A stretch of DNA of 64,000 bases from Apium graveolens. Taxonomy: Eukaryota; Streptophyta; Magnoliopsida; Apiales; Apiaceae. The notes beneath the pieces were generated by a model. That model ran no database searches. It saw only the letters and a list, made by a program, of their open reading frames with translations, and was not told the DNA's origin. The translations under genes were made by a program, and so were the position numbers. Below are positions 10,977 to 23,300 of this stretch, piece after piece (position 1 is the first letter of the stretch; each line of letters opens with the position of its first letter). Location: contig NC_133657.1 of NCBI RefSeq assembly GCF_009905375.1, forward strand, positions 47,063,134-47,127,133, written 5' to 3'.

Positions 10977-13900
10977 TCAGTAATGCGTTAAGAATTATGG
11001 GATCTACTCTACTCCAACAGTGAATAAGCCTCCAAGAGCAAGAGTTTATAAAGCGTCGATGAAAGATGTTATTCAAAATACGGATGTGATGGAAGGAATG
11101 CTTACTGTGAGTTCTTTTTGTGCTAAAATATTAGTGGATTCAGAAGCAACTCGATCATTGTCTTTCAAGATTTTATTGATAAGTGGAATTGTTAAATAAG
11201 ATTATGACTGAAGGACTAGCAAATCAAGAACGTGTATATGATAATCAAGTGTGTATTAATTGTGAGATTGAGGTTTTTGGAAATAAGTTTGTGCTAATGT
11301 GATACTGTTTGAGAAAAGAGAATTTGACGTTATTTTAGAACGGATTGGCTATCTAAGTATGATGCTCAGATAGACTGTCATGATAAGAAGATAATTCTAA
11401 AGACGCCAGATGAAAAGATGAGGATGTTTAGAGGACAAAGGCAAGTAAAGAATTTGTTAACGATGATTTAAACTAAAAGGTTACGGTGACAAAGATGTGA
11501 GCACTATAGTGATTATGTGATAAATAGAAGTCAGGAGTCAACAAAACTTAAAGATTTCCTAGTAATCAATGAGTTTCTAGAAGTGTTTCCAGACGAGTTA
11601 ACAGGACTTCCTCCAAATAGAGAAATTTATTTTGCGATCGACTTAGCACCTGGAAAGAAACCAGTGTCCAAGGCCCGTTACATAATGGCGCCAGTTGAAA
11701 TGAAGGAATTAGCAAAACAATTGCAAGAGTTGTTAGAATAAGGAGCGATTAGACCTAATGTACCCATGAGGTGCACTGGTATTAATTATAATAAGAAATA
11801 TGGAAGCATGAGTTTATGTGTCGACTAGCGGAAGCTCAACAAGTTTGATATCAAGAACAAGTATCTAATACCTCGATCTAATGATTTGTTTGATCAGATG
11901 AAAAAAGCAAAGTATTTTCTAAGATTGATTTAAGATTTGGGTATGATCCATTGAAGATTGAACCTATGGACATATCAAAGATAGTTTTCAGAACTAAGTA
12001 CGGTTGTTATAAAATTCTGGCAATGTCATTTGGATTGACCAATATACCAGTAACATTTAAACTTGATGAAAAGAATCTTTAAGGAGTATCTGGATAAGTT
12101 GTATTTGTGTTACTTGAAGTCAACGGAGGACCATGCAAAGTATTTAATGATAGTTTTAGGGGATTCTGGGAAGAAAGAAGTTGTATGCTAAGCTTGCAAA
12201 GTGAGAGTTCTGGTTGTAGGAAGTTTAATTCTTAGGATAAACAGTTAGTGATGAAGGAACCAAAGTGGATCCAGCAGGGATTAAAGCTACTATGAATGGA
12301 GAAAGACCAAAAGCACTAACAAAAGTAAGGAGTTTTATTATTGGCAGGATATTATCGAAAATTTGTTTAAGATTTCTTGAAGATTGTGACACCTTTGACG
12401 AAGCTTACTAGGAAAAGCAAGAAGTTTATATGGAATAGTGTGAAGAAAGTTTTACGAAGTTAAAGAAAAGAATGATCACGGCACCTGTTTTATCACTTCG
12501 AGATGATTAAGGAGAGTTTGTAGTCTATATTGATACTTCTCATAAGAGAATATGATGTGTGTTGATGCAACACAATAAAGTTATTGCATATGCTTCTAGA
12601 CAACCGAAACCTCATGAGCAGAAATATCCTACTCATGACTTGGAACTAACAGTACTAGTATTCTCTTTGAAGATTTGGAAAACATTATATGTATGGAGAA
12701 ATGTGTGAGATTTATACGGACCATAAGAGTTTGAAGTATGTATTGAGGAGGAAAAAAAAATGTAGTGGCAAAGCGATAAGCAAAAAGAAGCAAGAATGTA
12801 TAGTATGACCTTTCAGCCAAAGTTGTTAAGAGAAGATAAAGAGATGTAAAGAGGAGATAATGAATCAGGATGTTAACGGTTTAGTAAGAGAAAATTTATG
12901 CACTCAGAAGAATGATCACGGTATTCTCAAATTTTCTTCCAAAACTTGGATGCTACAAGTGACAGAATTAAAGAATGAGATCATACATGAAACCAAAAAT
13001 ATTAAGTATTTAATCTATTCAAGAAATGCCAAGATATACAGAAATTTAGAGAAGAATATCGATAACCAGATATGAAAAGGAAATTTCAAAATGGATTAGG
13101 AGTTGTTAGGCATATCAAAGAATTAAGGCAAAATATCATAGACCTAGTGGATTATTGCAACTATTAGAGATGTAGAAAGAAAATTAGAGCATATTGCTTT
13201 GGAGTTTATAGTCAGATTACCAAGAACGAAAGTGAACCACGATGCCAATTGGGTTATGGTGGACAAGCTAACTAAGTCAGCTCATTTTCTACCCATTAAT
13301 GGAAGGTTTTCATTGGACAAGTTGGTTTACATGTAATTGAAGGAGATAGTAGCTCGTTATGAAATTCTCGCGTCTATTGTATTTGACCAAGATTCAAGAT
13401 TTAATTCAAGGTTTTAGAAAAGTTTTCAAGAATGTTTGAGGATCTAAGTTGATTATGAGTACAACTTGTCATCCACAAACCGATGGCCAAGCGAGAGAAC
13501 GATTCAGACAATTAAGGACATGTTACGTATTTGTGCTATTAATTTCAAAGGGAGTTGGGATGGGCATTTCTCCTAAGTAGAATTTTCTTACAACAATAGT
13601 TACCATGCTAGCATTAGGATGCCACCCTATGAATCTCTTTATGGACATAAATGTCGATCACCGGTATATTGGGATGAAATAGGAGAACGCAAAAATAATT
13701 GGACCCGAGGTGGTGTAACAAACAAAAGAAGTTGTTAAAGTTATTCAGAAAAGGTTAATTGCGGAGCAGGATCGTCAAAGGAAAGATGTGGATCAGTCCA
13801 GGAAAAATATGGAATATAAATAAGGAAATCTAGTATTACTGAAAGTGTCACCGTGAAAAGGATCATCCAAGATCAGAACGAAAGGAAAGCTAAGTCCTAG

Positions 13901-14250
13901 ATACGTTGGACCTTTTGAAATTTTGAAACGTGTCGGCAAGGTAGCATACGAATTGGCGTTACCCCCGCATATGCAACGTATTCATAATGTTTTTCATGTG
14001 GCAATGTTTAAAAAAAGTACAATCTAGAATTCTAGACATGCGATAAAATATGAGCCGATAGAACTTTAGGCAGAGTTGTCCTATATTGAGAATCCAATAG
14101 AGATCATAGAAAAGAGAGAGAAAGTGTTAAGAAAGAAAGTGGTAAAGTTAGTAAGAGTATTGTGGAGAAACCTAAGGGTTGAAAAGTCAACCTGGAGTTT
14201 AGAAAGTGAAATGCGTGAAATAATACCCTTAGTTATTGCTTAAGTGATTC
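10977..14250 (+). pseudogene. Decayed pol of element C
   Basis: Domains in order, with many stops and frameshifts: protease (KILVDSEATRS, near 11125-11160); RT start (FPDELTGLPPNREIYFAIDL, inside an open stretch at 11517-11741) followed by broken RT to about 12150; RNase H ([21 protein letters not shown], near 12575-12640); integrase (VDKLTKSAHFLPI near 13260, FDQDSRFNSRF near 13385, SERTIQTIKDML near 13490, [19 protein letters not shown] near 13625-13680); chromodomain-like tail near 14140-14240. This is the Ty3/gypsy order. I cannot see the RT catalytic box clearly. No enzyme could be made from this copy. Confidence 0.85.
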
Positions 14251-14270
14251 TAGGGACAAAAAATATTTTT

Positions 14271-14283
14271 AAGGAGGGAAGGA
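14271..14283 (+). other. Polypurine tract of element C
   Basis: AAGGAGGGAAGGA lies directly before the 3' LTR, nearly the same as the tract of element A. Confidence 0.85.
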
Positions 14284-16519
14284 TGTATTATCCAGGATAT
14301 AACTTGTAATTATTTTTTTCAATAAATAAATATTTTGTGATTATTATATGAATTTTGGTTAATTATCTGTTAAAGTTATATGTATTTGGATGTGTAAATA
14401 TGATAAAATTTCAGTATTTTAATTTTTATATGTCCAAAATAAAGTATAGATAATTGTCATATCCTTCTATTAATTTTTATGTTGTCATATGATTTTATAA
14501 AAGATTTATGGATTTAATAAATTATTTTCCGAGTATCTAAAATCTATTTTGTATAATCGGTAACCAACCGACTTCAACCGTATTTACGTTTTTACAACCC
14601 GAAACTCTTTCGAAAACACCTTCCTAACCTAATTGGAATATTCCGAGCATTTTCCAAGTTTTGACTTTTCGATACGGAGTACGGTTTTCCTTGTGCGGGT
14701 CCTGGTGGAAAATTTTCGATACAAAATTCATTTCGGTAAATCGATAAAACCCGTATTTTCGATAAACGGGATTTTTATATTAAATAATTATATTATCTTC
14801 TCGTAGTACGTGTAACCAGAGCGCTGAGACCAAGACCGCATTTACAAAATGTATAGATTTGGATAATTATCCTAAAACCGGTACCGTTTTGGATCTTTTT
14901 TTATCAAATAAACTTAATATTTTATATCTGATATGATCCAAGGAAGTACCAATATTCCGTAAATATAAATAGCCAATACCATATTTATATTTTGTATAGA
15001 TAATCATTTATAAACAGTAAAATTATATAATTTCCAGAGAAAAACCCTAAAATTCATCGCATTTTTCATAATCAAACGAAGATTCGAAGGCGTTATTAAA
15101 CTCCGATTTGGGCGTGCAAGTTGTCGATTCAAAGCTCTTAACGAGTAAAATCGAGTTCTACAATCCATACAACTACAGATATAATTGAGTAAGCGAGGCG
15201 TAGAAAAAGGAAGCAGGTGATCAGAAAATGGAATCGATGCATAGAAAATAAAGCAAGTGATTAGTGAATAGAAGCGATGCATAGAAAAGTAGATAAGTGG
15301 TTGTTGAATAGAATCATTAGACAAGTACAGGTGAAGTTGGAATCATTTGAGATAAGGCAAGTACTTCTGAATCTTTCTCGAGATATATTACAAATATTTC
15401 AAAACTCTCTCGTAACATATTTTTAGTATTCAAAATAGTTCTACTTTATAGTGTGAGTGCTTTGAATCCTTCATCCTTGAACCCTGATCATATCATTTGA
15501 TCTTGAGCTGTAAGCCTTATTCTTTGTAAACCATCGATTGTTGATTTACAAGATACTAAACCACACACAAATACGATACTACTCTATTTATACATCTCCA
15601 CCATACACCAAACACTGGAACATAATTGCTTGAATATACAGAAACTCTTATACTCAATCATACCTTATAACATCAATGAACTAAACCTTGTAAAATCATT
15701 GTTCATTTAATACCTGATTCTCCTACATGCTGGAAGCCATTCCTCATACATACCTTGATATACCCTTGTGATACTCATAAATTGCAATACGCTTTTATAC
15801 AAATGTTTTATCACTGTTGATTATGATCCTGTTTTATTGAATTATATTGTTTATCATACTGAACTATTTTACAACTCGATAGTTTTCTTTATATGGACCA
15901 GATTCGTGCTCAGACAAGATTCCTGGTCGAATTAGGCCAATGTGTGCCTTTGGATCCTGTTTATAGAGCAAAGCCATGTGCCTTGCTCGGGGTTAGTGCG
16001 TGACCGATCAACAGTTTAACCTTGGTTTTAAAATCTACAATAAATATCCAATTATAATGAATGTTTAACAAGAAACTTGATTCTTCTGAATTATCTTATT
16101 TGATCATTGTTTAACCACAGTTATTGTTATTATGACTTGCTGAGCTAGTTATCTCACTCTTGCGAATCTGTTTATATATTCTACAGTTAAAACAAGAAAT
16201 GATTGAGAGCAAGGTTTCCTAGTCCAATGTGCAAGCTAGGATTCTAGGACGAGTTGGATCGAGCCAGTAGAAGCTTTAAATTATAGATGAGATATGCAAG
16301 CTTGTAAGAATAATTTCATCATCAGTTGTAAGTTACACTAGTTGGGATTTGTTACGATGTAATAAAAGTAAGGTTGTTGCTTGTTTTCATACTTTAACCT
16401 GTTGCGATCCATGGTTGTGTAAAGCAGGGTCATTACAAATAATATTTCATATACAGGTTTATATATTACATGTGAGTTGTGAGCCCCAAACCTCTGACCC
16501 GGGTTTGGAGGGCGTCACA
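14284..16519 (+). repeat. 3' LTR of element C
   Basis: It begins TGTATTATCCAGG and ends GGAGGGCGTCACA. TATAAATAG lies at 14964-14972. At 2236 bp it retains a 154 bp segment missing from the 5' LTR. ACTTA follows and matches the 5' flank GCTTA at four of five bases. Confidence 0.9.
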
Positions 16520-17590
16520 ACTTAATTATCACCATCACCAAATAAGGCATCTCGATATTTCCATCTTCATAAAAATCCCAAACTTCGATGTGGGAAAGGC
16601 TAGAAAGATCATCGGGATCCCCACCACTAAGATGTGGCTCAAGATGAGCTGTCCGTAATGGATCATTTTGTTCAGTGACTTTAGTTTCAACATTCTTCAA
16701 GGAGGCCTGATAAAGGTCAACAAGATGCTCGGAGGAGTGAGAAGTACGCCTCCAAGTACATCTGTTACAAGTACTTTCAATCCTCTGAACCATCACATTA
16801 TCATTTGGTTTTTCCTCATTTTTCCTCCACTTCTGGTGGTGAGCTTTCGTTTTAAAATTGGAGAAATTTTGATGCCCATGACCATGCCCAAAATTACGAC
16901 CACAGGCACGTCCATACCCAAGCCCACATCCAAATGGCTTATTTGGACCATGTTCATTCCAACTCACAGCATTCACTCCGGAAAATGGTGTTGAGCCAAT
17001 TTGACGTGCTTGATGATTTTTAAATAGAAGTTCATTATTTTATTCCGCAAGAAACAAAACTGAAATAAGCTCCGAATATTTTGTGAATTCACGTTCACGA
17101 TATTGTTGTTGGAAGAGCATATTATTGGCATGGAAAGTGAAATATGTTTTTCCAACATATATTATCGGTGCTATTCTCGCCACATAATTTTAGTTGAGAT
17201 TTAACTTTAAACATTGCAAAATTATACTCTCTCACACTTTTATAATCTTGCAAGCGCAAGTGTAGCCAATCGTTGCGAATCTTAAGGAGTATCAATATTT
17301 TCTGGTGATCATATACTTCTTTTAGATCCTTTCAAAGTGTTGATGGATCTTTAATAGTCAAACATTCAAATTTCAAGACTTTATCAAGATAATGGCGGAG
17401 AAATATCATAACTTTTGCCTTATCTTGCTCAAGGCCTTATTACCCTATTTTATGGTGTCACCAAGGCCCATGGCACTAAAGTGAATTTTAGCATCCAATA
17501 TCCCAGTCAAATAATTTCTACCTGTGACATGAAGTGCGTTGAACTCAAGTTTTGTAAGACTTGAAATTGCTTATGCTACCATAAAATGAA
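16520..17590 (-). pseudogene. Copia remnant R, gag (upstream half)
   Basis: The minus-strand reading starts near 17580 with SLTKLEFNALHVTGRNYLTG, a Copia gag N-terminus, and continues with recognisable pieces (DAKIHFSAMGLGDTIK; FHANNMLFQQQYRERKFTKY). From 16976 an open stretch reads a Gly/His-rich segment, HHQKW..NEEKPND, the zinc-knuckle remnant CNRCTW, and HLVDLYQASLK. This is the known order of a widespread plant Copia gag family. Stops and frameshifts are frequent upstream of 16976. The zinc knuckle has lost its usual spacing. The protein continues across element C at 6155-5760. Confidence 0.75.
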
Positions 17591-19058
17591 CACAAATTTG
17601 AGAGTAATTAATTACAACAAATAAGGTGCAAGTTTAAATGAGATTATATACAAAATTTAAGCTATTACTATGATTATCTGTAAGATTGTATTGACTAGGA
17701 ATAAGCTTATACAATGGATAAAAGTTCTCGTGAAACGGTAATAATAATAATTAGAAACTTTTATGTCCAAAACTAAAAGAAAATACACATGAAGAACAAA
17801 TACGAGACTTTATAAATTCTAAAATAGCTACCAAATTTGCATCATTATATTAAAAAAAATCGAATATGTAAATAAAATATAGAAAAAGGGTGTACAAACC
17901 AAAAAAGGCTCAATAACAAAGTCAATCAGGAACATAAACACTCTTCCAAAAGTTAAGGATATGCAGATTAAATATGGCATCACACACACACACATATATA
18001 TGAATATATACACACACATTAGCATTCTTAATTATTTTAATATTTAACTTTTGGTACTATCCTGTGATATAAACATGAAGGTGCATAATACATATATCAT
18101 TTAAATCATATAATCATTTATAAAATATACTTAGCCAAATATAGAGATAAAGGAAAATAAATAAATAATTAGAAGTTACATGTAGGTAATAAAGCAAGTA
18201 CATGGATTGTGGATCATAAATAACAAAACTAGAGTATAGTGGATTAACAAAAAAATAGTACCCTTATTTTCACATGGTCTCTCGATGAATGCACTGTCGC
18301 AAGTTTCAAGAATCTCCTTTTCACACCACCAAAATTCATAACTTACAATAATTTATTAAATCATGTTGATAACGTGATAAGTAACTAATACATATTATAC
18401 TAGACATAGATCATGTAAAAATGAGAGGGAATATTATATTTCATGCTTTTATTTTTTTTGTGTCTCAAGGATGAAGTCTATTTATTAGGCCTACTAGACA
18501 TTAGTTATATGGACTTGTAAAGTGAAGAAAAGTCTTAAGTTATATAGATATGAAAGATCAGAGGATATAAATTGTAATATTCTAGAGCACGGAAATACAT
18601 AACAAGAAAATTATTTAGGGTCTAATTTTTTTTATTAAAGCGACAAGTAGGAGTAGAAATATATGTTAAATTCGAGTAGCAATATATGTCAAATTATTCC
18701 ATATAATTCAGGTTAGCTGCACAAAAATATTGGACACAAGAAATTAAAAAATTTAAAGCTTTAATGAATGTGCTTGTTGCCCTTTATGACCTCGGCTTAT
18801 TCAATTGCAATGTATTTAGCTATTGAGCCTCAAAGTTTATGTTATATAAGTTACATTAAACTAAAAATTAAATTATCAGATTTAAAGTGTTGGTCAAAAT
18901 AACTGATTAAAATTTTCAAATGGATATGATACTTCGATTTTAATATGTCGGGTTTAACAAGTTAATATGGGTTGTATTACTACCGAAAGAAAAAAATTAC
19001 TTTTATATGGCATGTTAGAAGTTAGGATTAGAGAAGAGCGAGGATACGAAGAGACTAA
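17591..19058. other. AT-rich stretch without a gene
   Basis: I see no coding signal. A (CA)n/(TA)n microsatellite lies at about 17980-18018. In minus orientation this stretch would be the leader and LTR of remnant R: TATCACGTTATC-like sequence near 18366-18380 and TAATAAATAGACTTCATC near 18475-18490 could be an old leader and TATA region, but I cannot delimit an LTR. The right end is the insertion site of element D. Confidence 0.5.
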
Positions 19059-19063
19059 TTAAG

Positions 19064-20166
19064 TGTTATTCCCAGTGAACTAACAATGAGATTTACAGAA
19101 GGGGGGTTGAATGTAAATCTCAAAACTTTTTCAAGTTTTGAGCAGTTTCTAAGGCTAAGTGTTTGAGTGATCAAATGTGTGTGAATTGCTTGAAGCTGAT
19201 GCAGACAGATATATATTCAAACACAAATGTAATGAGCACAAAGAACTTAAAAACTTTTCTGGTGGATTTGTTGTTCCACCAGAGATGTGTTATTTCAGAA
19301 AATCTGTGATTCAAAGAATTAAATCACAGCTGCTTCCTAGTACAAACTAGATGATTTTCTCTTTTGATATTTCTAAACAGCTCAGGAAAATTCATATCTA
19401 ATTACTAGCTGCTACTTGGTTTATATATCACCAAGTTTACAAGTGAAGACAAACTGTAAAATACAATTGAAAAGATTCTTCACATGTTTCTTCTTCATTT
19501 CTCTATCCAATGCAATCTAGGATAATCTGTAAATCTTTGAATACTTCCTTGTTTGCATCAGAATGGAAATGCTGCATTTTCTTGATTCCTCCTAGAGGCT
19601 TCCACATTCCAGTATGTCTCTGTCAACCCATGTGCCTCTGTCAGCTTGTGAATTGTCACTATCAACTGTTAATGAACTAAGCATCCGTTGAAGCTTTCAT
19701 CCGTTGATGCCTTATCCGTTGAGGCTTTATCCGTTGAAGCTTTATCCGTTGATGCATTATCAGTTGAAGTCTTTATCCGTTGAAGCACTTATCCGTTGAT
19801 GGATATTATCCGTTGAAGTATTAGAGACATCCGTTGAAGCTTTGTTTCTTATCCGTTGAAGGTCTTCAATATCCGTTGACACTTCTTCACTTATACAAAA
19901 TTACAAGGCATGAAATATTTACAATTAGCCCTCCTATTTGTACATCCATTAGTAGTCAACATGACTGATTATTTCCTAACAACATCTAAGAATTACAGCT
20001 TGAAACCAGAGAGTGAAATATGCTACAATACTAAACTTATTGCTAAGTACAGCTACTCCTTCAACGGATAGCCAAGATGGTCTTATCCGTTGAGGCTACA
20101 AACACTAGATTTCTACTTAAGTGTTTTGCTTAACTTATCATCAAACTAATACACATATTCCTAACA
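19064..20166 (-). repeat. 3' LTR of element D
   Basis: Ends are TGTTATTCCC and ATTCCTAACA as written on the plus strand. A TATA box on the minus strand is TATATAAA (plus 19420-19427). The half after 19680 is packed with ATCCGTTGA motifs. Confidence 0.93.
19683..20093 (-). repeat. ATCCGTTGA motif cluster in 3' LTR of D
   Basis: Thirteen exact ATCCGTTGA copies start at 19683, 19699, 19714, 19729, 19744, 19775, 19791, 19808, 19829, 19851, 19871 and 20085, with one inverted at 20061; a variant (ATCAGTTGA) lies near 19759. Early spacing is 15-16 bp. On the minus strand this is upstream of the TATA box, the position of an LTR enhancer. The core AACGG/CCGTT is a known MYB recognition core; binding is inference. 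Confidence 0.85.
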
Positions 20167-20180
20167 ATCTCCCCCTATTT
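20167..20180 (-). other. Polypurine tract of element D
   Basis: The minus strand reads AAATAGGGGGAGAT directly before the 3' LTR. Confidence 0.85.
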
Positions 20181-20354
20181 ATGTCTACTAGAACTGTAGG
20201 CATAAATTTGGGTTTAGCTTGATGATAAAAAAACACTTAACAAATTTATAAACTGTAATAAAGAAGAAATTTAAAAGTGCTACAAAAATGTATATGCTGA
20301 GATGGAATTGAAGAATTACATTATTTCCAAGGGTGCTCCTTTAGCCTGAGCAAA
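20181..20354 (-). other. 3' untranslated spacer of element D
   Basis: It lies between the end of the extra ORF and the polypurine tract. No coding signal. Confidence 0.6.
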
Positions 20355-23300
20355 TTACTTTCTTTTCCTTTGATCCCTGGTTTTCTTTCCTAGCCTCCTG
20401 TCATTCTCCTCTATTTGAAGTTGAAGTTGTCTGTAGAATTCAGCTTCATCTTCTTCATTGATATCTAACTTAGATTGCATATCCTTGAGAGTTTCATTAC
20501 TGGCAATCTTTAGCTGATCTTCAATTCTGAAAAATCTTCTGACTCCTTTGTTGTCTCTGAACTCCATCAACCAATGAGGTGATTTGTGAATTGTAATTCC
20601 TCTTTCTTGAATGAGTAAGGTTCTAGGCAAAGCATGGGGCTCCCTCCAAGTTTTCCTTATATTGGCAATCTTGTTGAGAATCTCAGTCTTGGCAGTCCTG
20701 GTAAAGCCAGAATCCCTTTGTATGGCTGAGTAGACTCTGATCAAGGTAGAGTAGCCTTCATTCAGAATTCTATGAAGAGGCCATGTTCTTTCCCCAGCTC
20801 CTTTGTATTTGAACACTAGTCTTTCTGGTAGCTGTCTGTAGGCAGCTATTCCCCTTACATCCTCCAGCTCATCCAGACAGAGTTCAATGTCTGAAAATTC
20901 TTTTATGTCACAGATGTGAACATAATCATCTTTAGAGGTTTGAGGTTTAGGCTTAGGCTTCTATGTGAATTTGATTGAGGCTTTAGAGGGTGTTGATTTG
21001 ATTCTTCTTTTCTGCTTCTTTGATGGTGGAGAAGAGGTTAGGAAGGTGGGCAATTTGATGGTGTCCCAATCAATTGGTTCCTCCTTGGGAATGATTGTTT
21101 CACCATGAATGTTCATGAAGGGGTCAGGTACAATGGGTTCAAGAATAGAGGGTAGTGGTTTGGATATTGATTGGGTTTCTTCAGTCTTATCTACCTTCTT
21201 TCTCTTTGCATTGACCTTCTTTCTTTTCCCTTTCTGCCATTCTTCCTTACTTCTTTCCTCCATCTCAGTACCAACCATGTCCCCCATACCTTCATCTTCA
21301 CCTTTGTCTTCAATTTATTTCTGTTCTTCAGCCTGACTTGACTTTAGCTGTTTTCCAAGCTTTGCTTGTGCTCTTTTATCAGCCTTTAGCTGTTTGGCAT
21401 CTTCCTGTCAACCTTTTGGTTTCTTCCCTCTTGGCTATTGAGAATTTGGGATGTCCTTGCATCACACATATGCTCTTTCCCTCTCTGAAGATAATAGCCA
21501 TGTTTCTCCTTACAGCCTCATCCATGGTCTCTTTGAGATATGCAATACTTCTACCTAAAAGCTTGTCCTCATCAGCTTTTGGAAGAGGAAAATCCACCTC
21601 TTTTAGAGGATTCTTTGTAGAGTCCTTATTGGATCTGTTGTTGGGCTTGAGAACCATAGGTTGCAGATCTTTGGAAGAAGTTTCTCCATCCTTATGCCTC
21701 CCTACTGGGTTGAGTTCCATAATAATTGATTCCACTTTTGTGCTATACTTCACAGATTGTGATTGAGAAGTTGTAGAACCAAATATTAGTTGCATCTTTT
21801 CATCAATCTTCTTCCTTTGCTCTTTGACTTGCAATTCAGCTGCTGCTATCTGGATTAGATCAATTCTATCTAGCTTTCCTTTGACTTGAATAGTTGGAGA
21901 AGTTGTGATGACAGGAACTAGCACTTGAGAAATCTGAACTGTTATAGATGGCTCTCCTTCCCCTTCCCCTTTATTCTCCCCCTTTTTGTTATCATCAAGG
22001 GTAGGGGTCAAGCCTTGTGCTTTTGCCAGCTGCATGAGTAGATTTGTTTGAGTTTGTTGATTCTGAAGAATGGTGACCATAGAGTCTTCAATGATTTGAA
22101 CCCTATCTTCCAATCTGGCCAGCCTCTTGTCAGCATCAGATGCTTTCCTCAGTCTCCCCAACAAATCTTGCATAGTACCATAGGGTATAACTGAATCCAA
22201 TTTCTCAGCATTGTAGGATTTCAGATCAGCAATGTCCTGCTTGAGCTCATCCACACTTAGATTTTGCTGGTAATGCTGCAATTACAAGAGATGCAGAGAT
22301 TCCAGATGAGCTTGAAGAATTTCCTTGGTACCAGCATCTTGAGTCTCCTGAAGGGCCTTCTGAATTGTCATGACTTGTCTGACCAAAGTGACACCAAACT
22401 CTCCTGGTGTTGATGGTTTTGCCCATGCCCATTCAGGAAGATCAGGAACAGAACTTGGGCCTGCTACTCCCCTAAGTTCATGCTCTCATTCAAAGAATTA
22501 GAGTCATCATCATTAGAATTTACCCCAAATTCTTCAGATGGCTCACCAGCTTGAGAAGGCAGCCTGTTGACAGCAGCTTTGTCTCTGAGAAGAGATTCTG
22601 AAGTGTGTACAATGTGTAGTGTCTGTTCTGCCTCTACATTGCCCTGTGCAGCCAATAATTGATAGGCTGAAACAGGGTGAGTAAAAGTTTCAGCATCCAA
22701 GGAAATGTTATCAATGACAGCTTTGTAATGTTGCTGAAATTGTCTTTCCTTTTCTACATCATCCACTTTCATTAACTCACTAGCAATGGCTGGATCCACC
22801 CTTATAGCTTCTATACCTGCCTTTCTCTCAATTTCTCTCTGTTCTTGCATCAGGGGCTCCCCCTGGCTCACACACACCCTCACACCCTAACCCTCACCTT
22901 CTAAGGTGGCACTCCTCTCACTCACTTTTGCCATGTTGGAAGAAATAACATGTATATGGTGACTCTCAACCTCTCCTTTTGCCTGGGAGCAACCCAGCCT
23001 CTCACTCAAAAGATCACTCCCTTCCCTCAAACCTAAAAGTGATTGTACAGTTGCCATGTCCTCTACAGTTGGAATTATTTCTGTTAAGTGTGTAGAGACC
23101 ATCAACGGATAGGGAATATCCGTTGAAGTGGAAACTGATGGCATCAACGGATAACTGTTGTTAAGCTTATCCGTTGAAGAACAACCACTTGTCAACGGAT
23201 GAGAGATATCCGTTGAAGAAGGAAAAGATGTAGATATAGAAAGTGACATAATTGTTGAATCTGTGTGGATTGATTTTAAGTGTGGTGACACAGATTCTGC

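Larger units (their letters stand above)
6156..16519 (+). mobile_element. Gypsy chromovirus element C, complete length, decayed
   Basis: It has two LTRs starting TGTA and ending in CATA or CACA, an initiator-Met primer binding site, degenerate gag, protease, RT, RNase H, integrase and chromodomain in Ty3/gypsy order, and a polypurine tract. The flanking 5-mers are GCTTA (6151-6155) and ACTTA (16520-16524), a target duplication with one mismatch. It lies inside the older Copia remnant R. By eye the LTRs differ by about 6-8%, so this is the oldest complete element in the window. No coding region is intact. The gag-protease linker holds a plastid DNA insert. Confidence 0.9.

Noticed and set aside
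10625..11023. 132-codon open frame with membrane segments, as a host or retroelement gene
   Set aside because: It matches plastid Ycf1 and lacks the gene's start and end; homology extends upstream through a stop, so it is a plastid DNA insert.
17828..18025. Hydrophobic 65-codon minus-strand frame
   Set aside because: It reads a CA/TA microsatellite and AT-rich sequence; composition alone gives the hydrophobicity.
19683..19879. CRISPR-like array from evenly spaced ATCCGTTGA repeats
   Set aside because: Repeats are 9-10 bp with 5-12 bp spacers in a plant LTR; no cas genes and the wrong scale.
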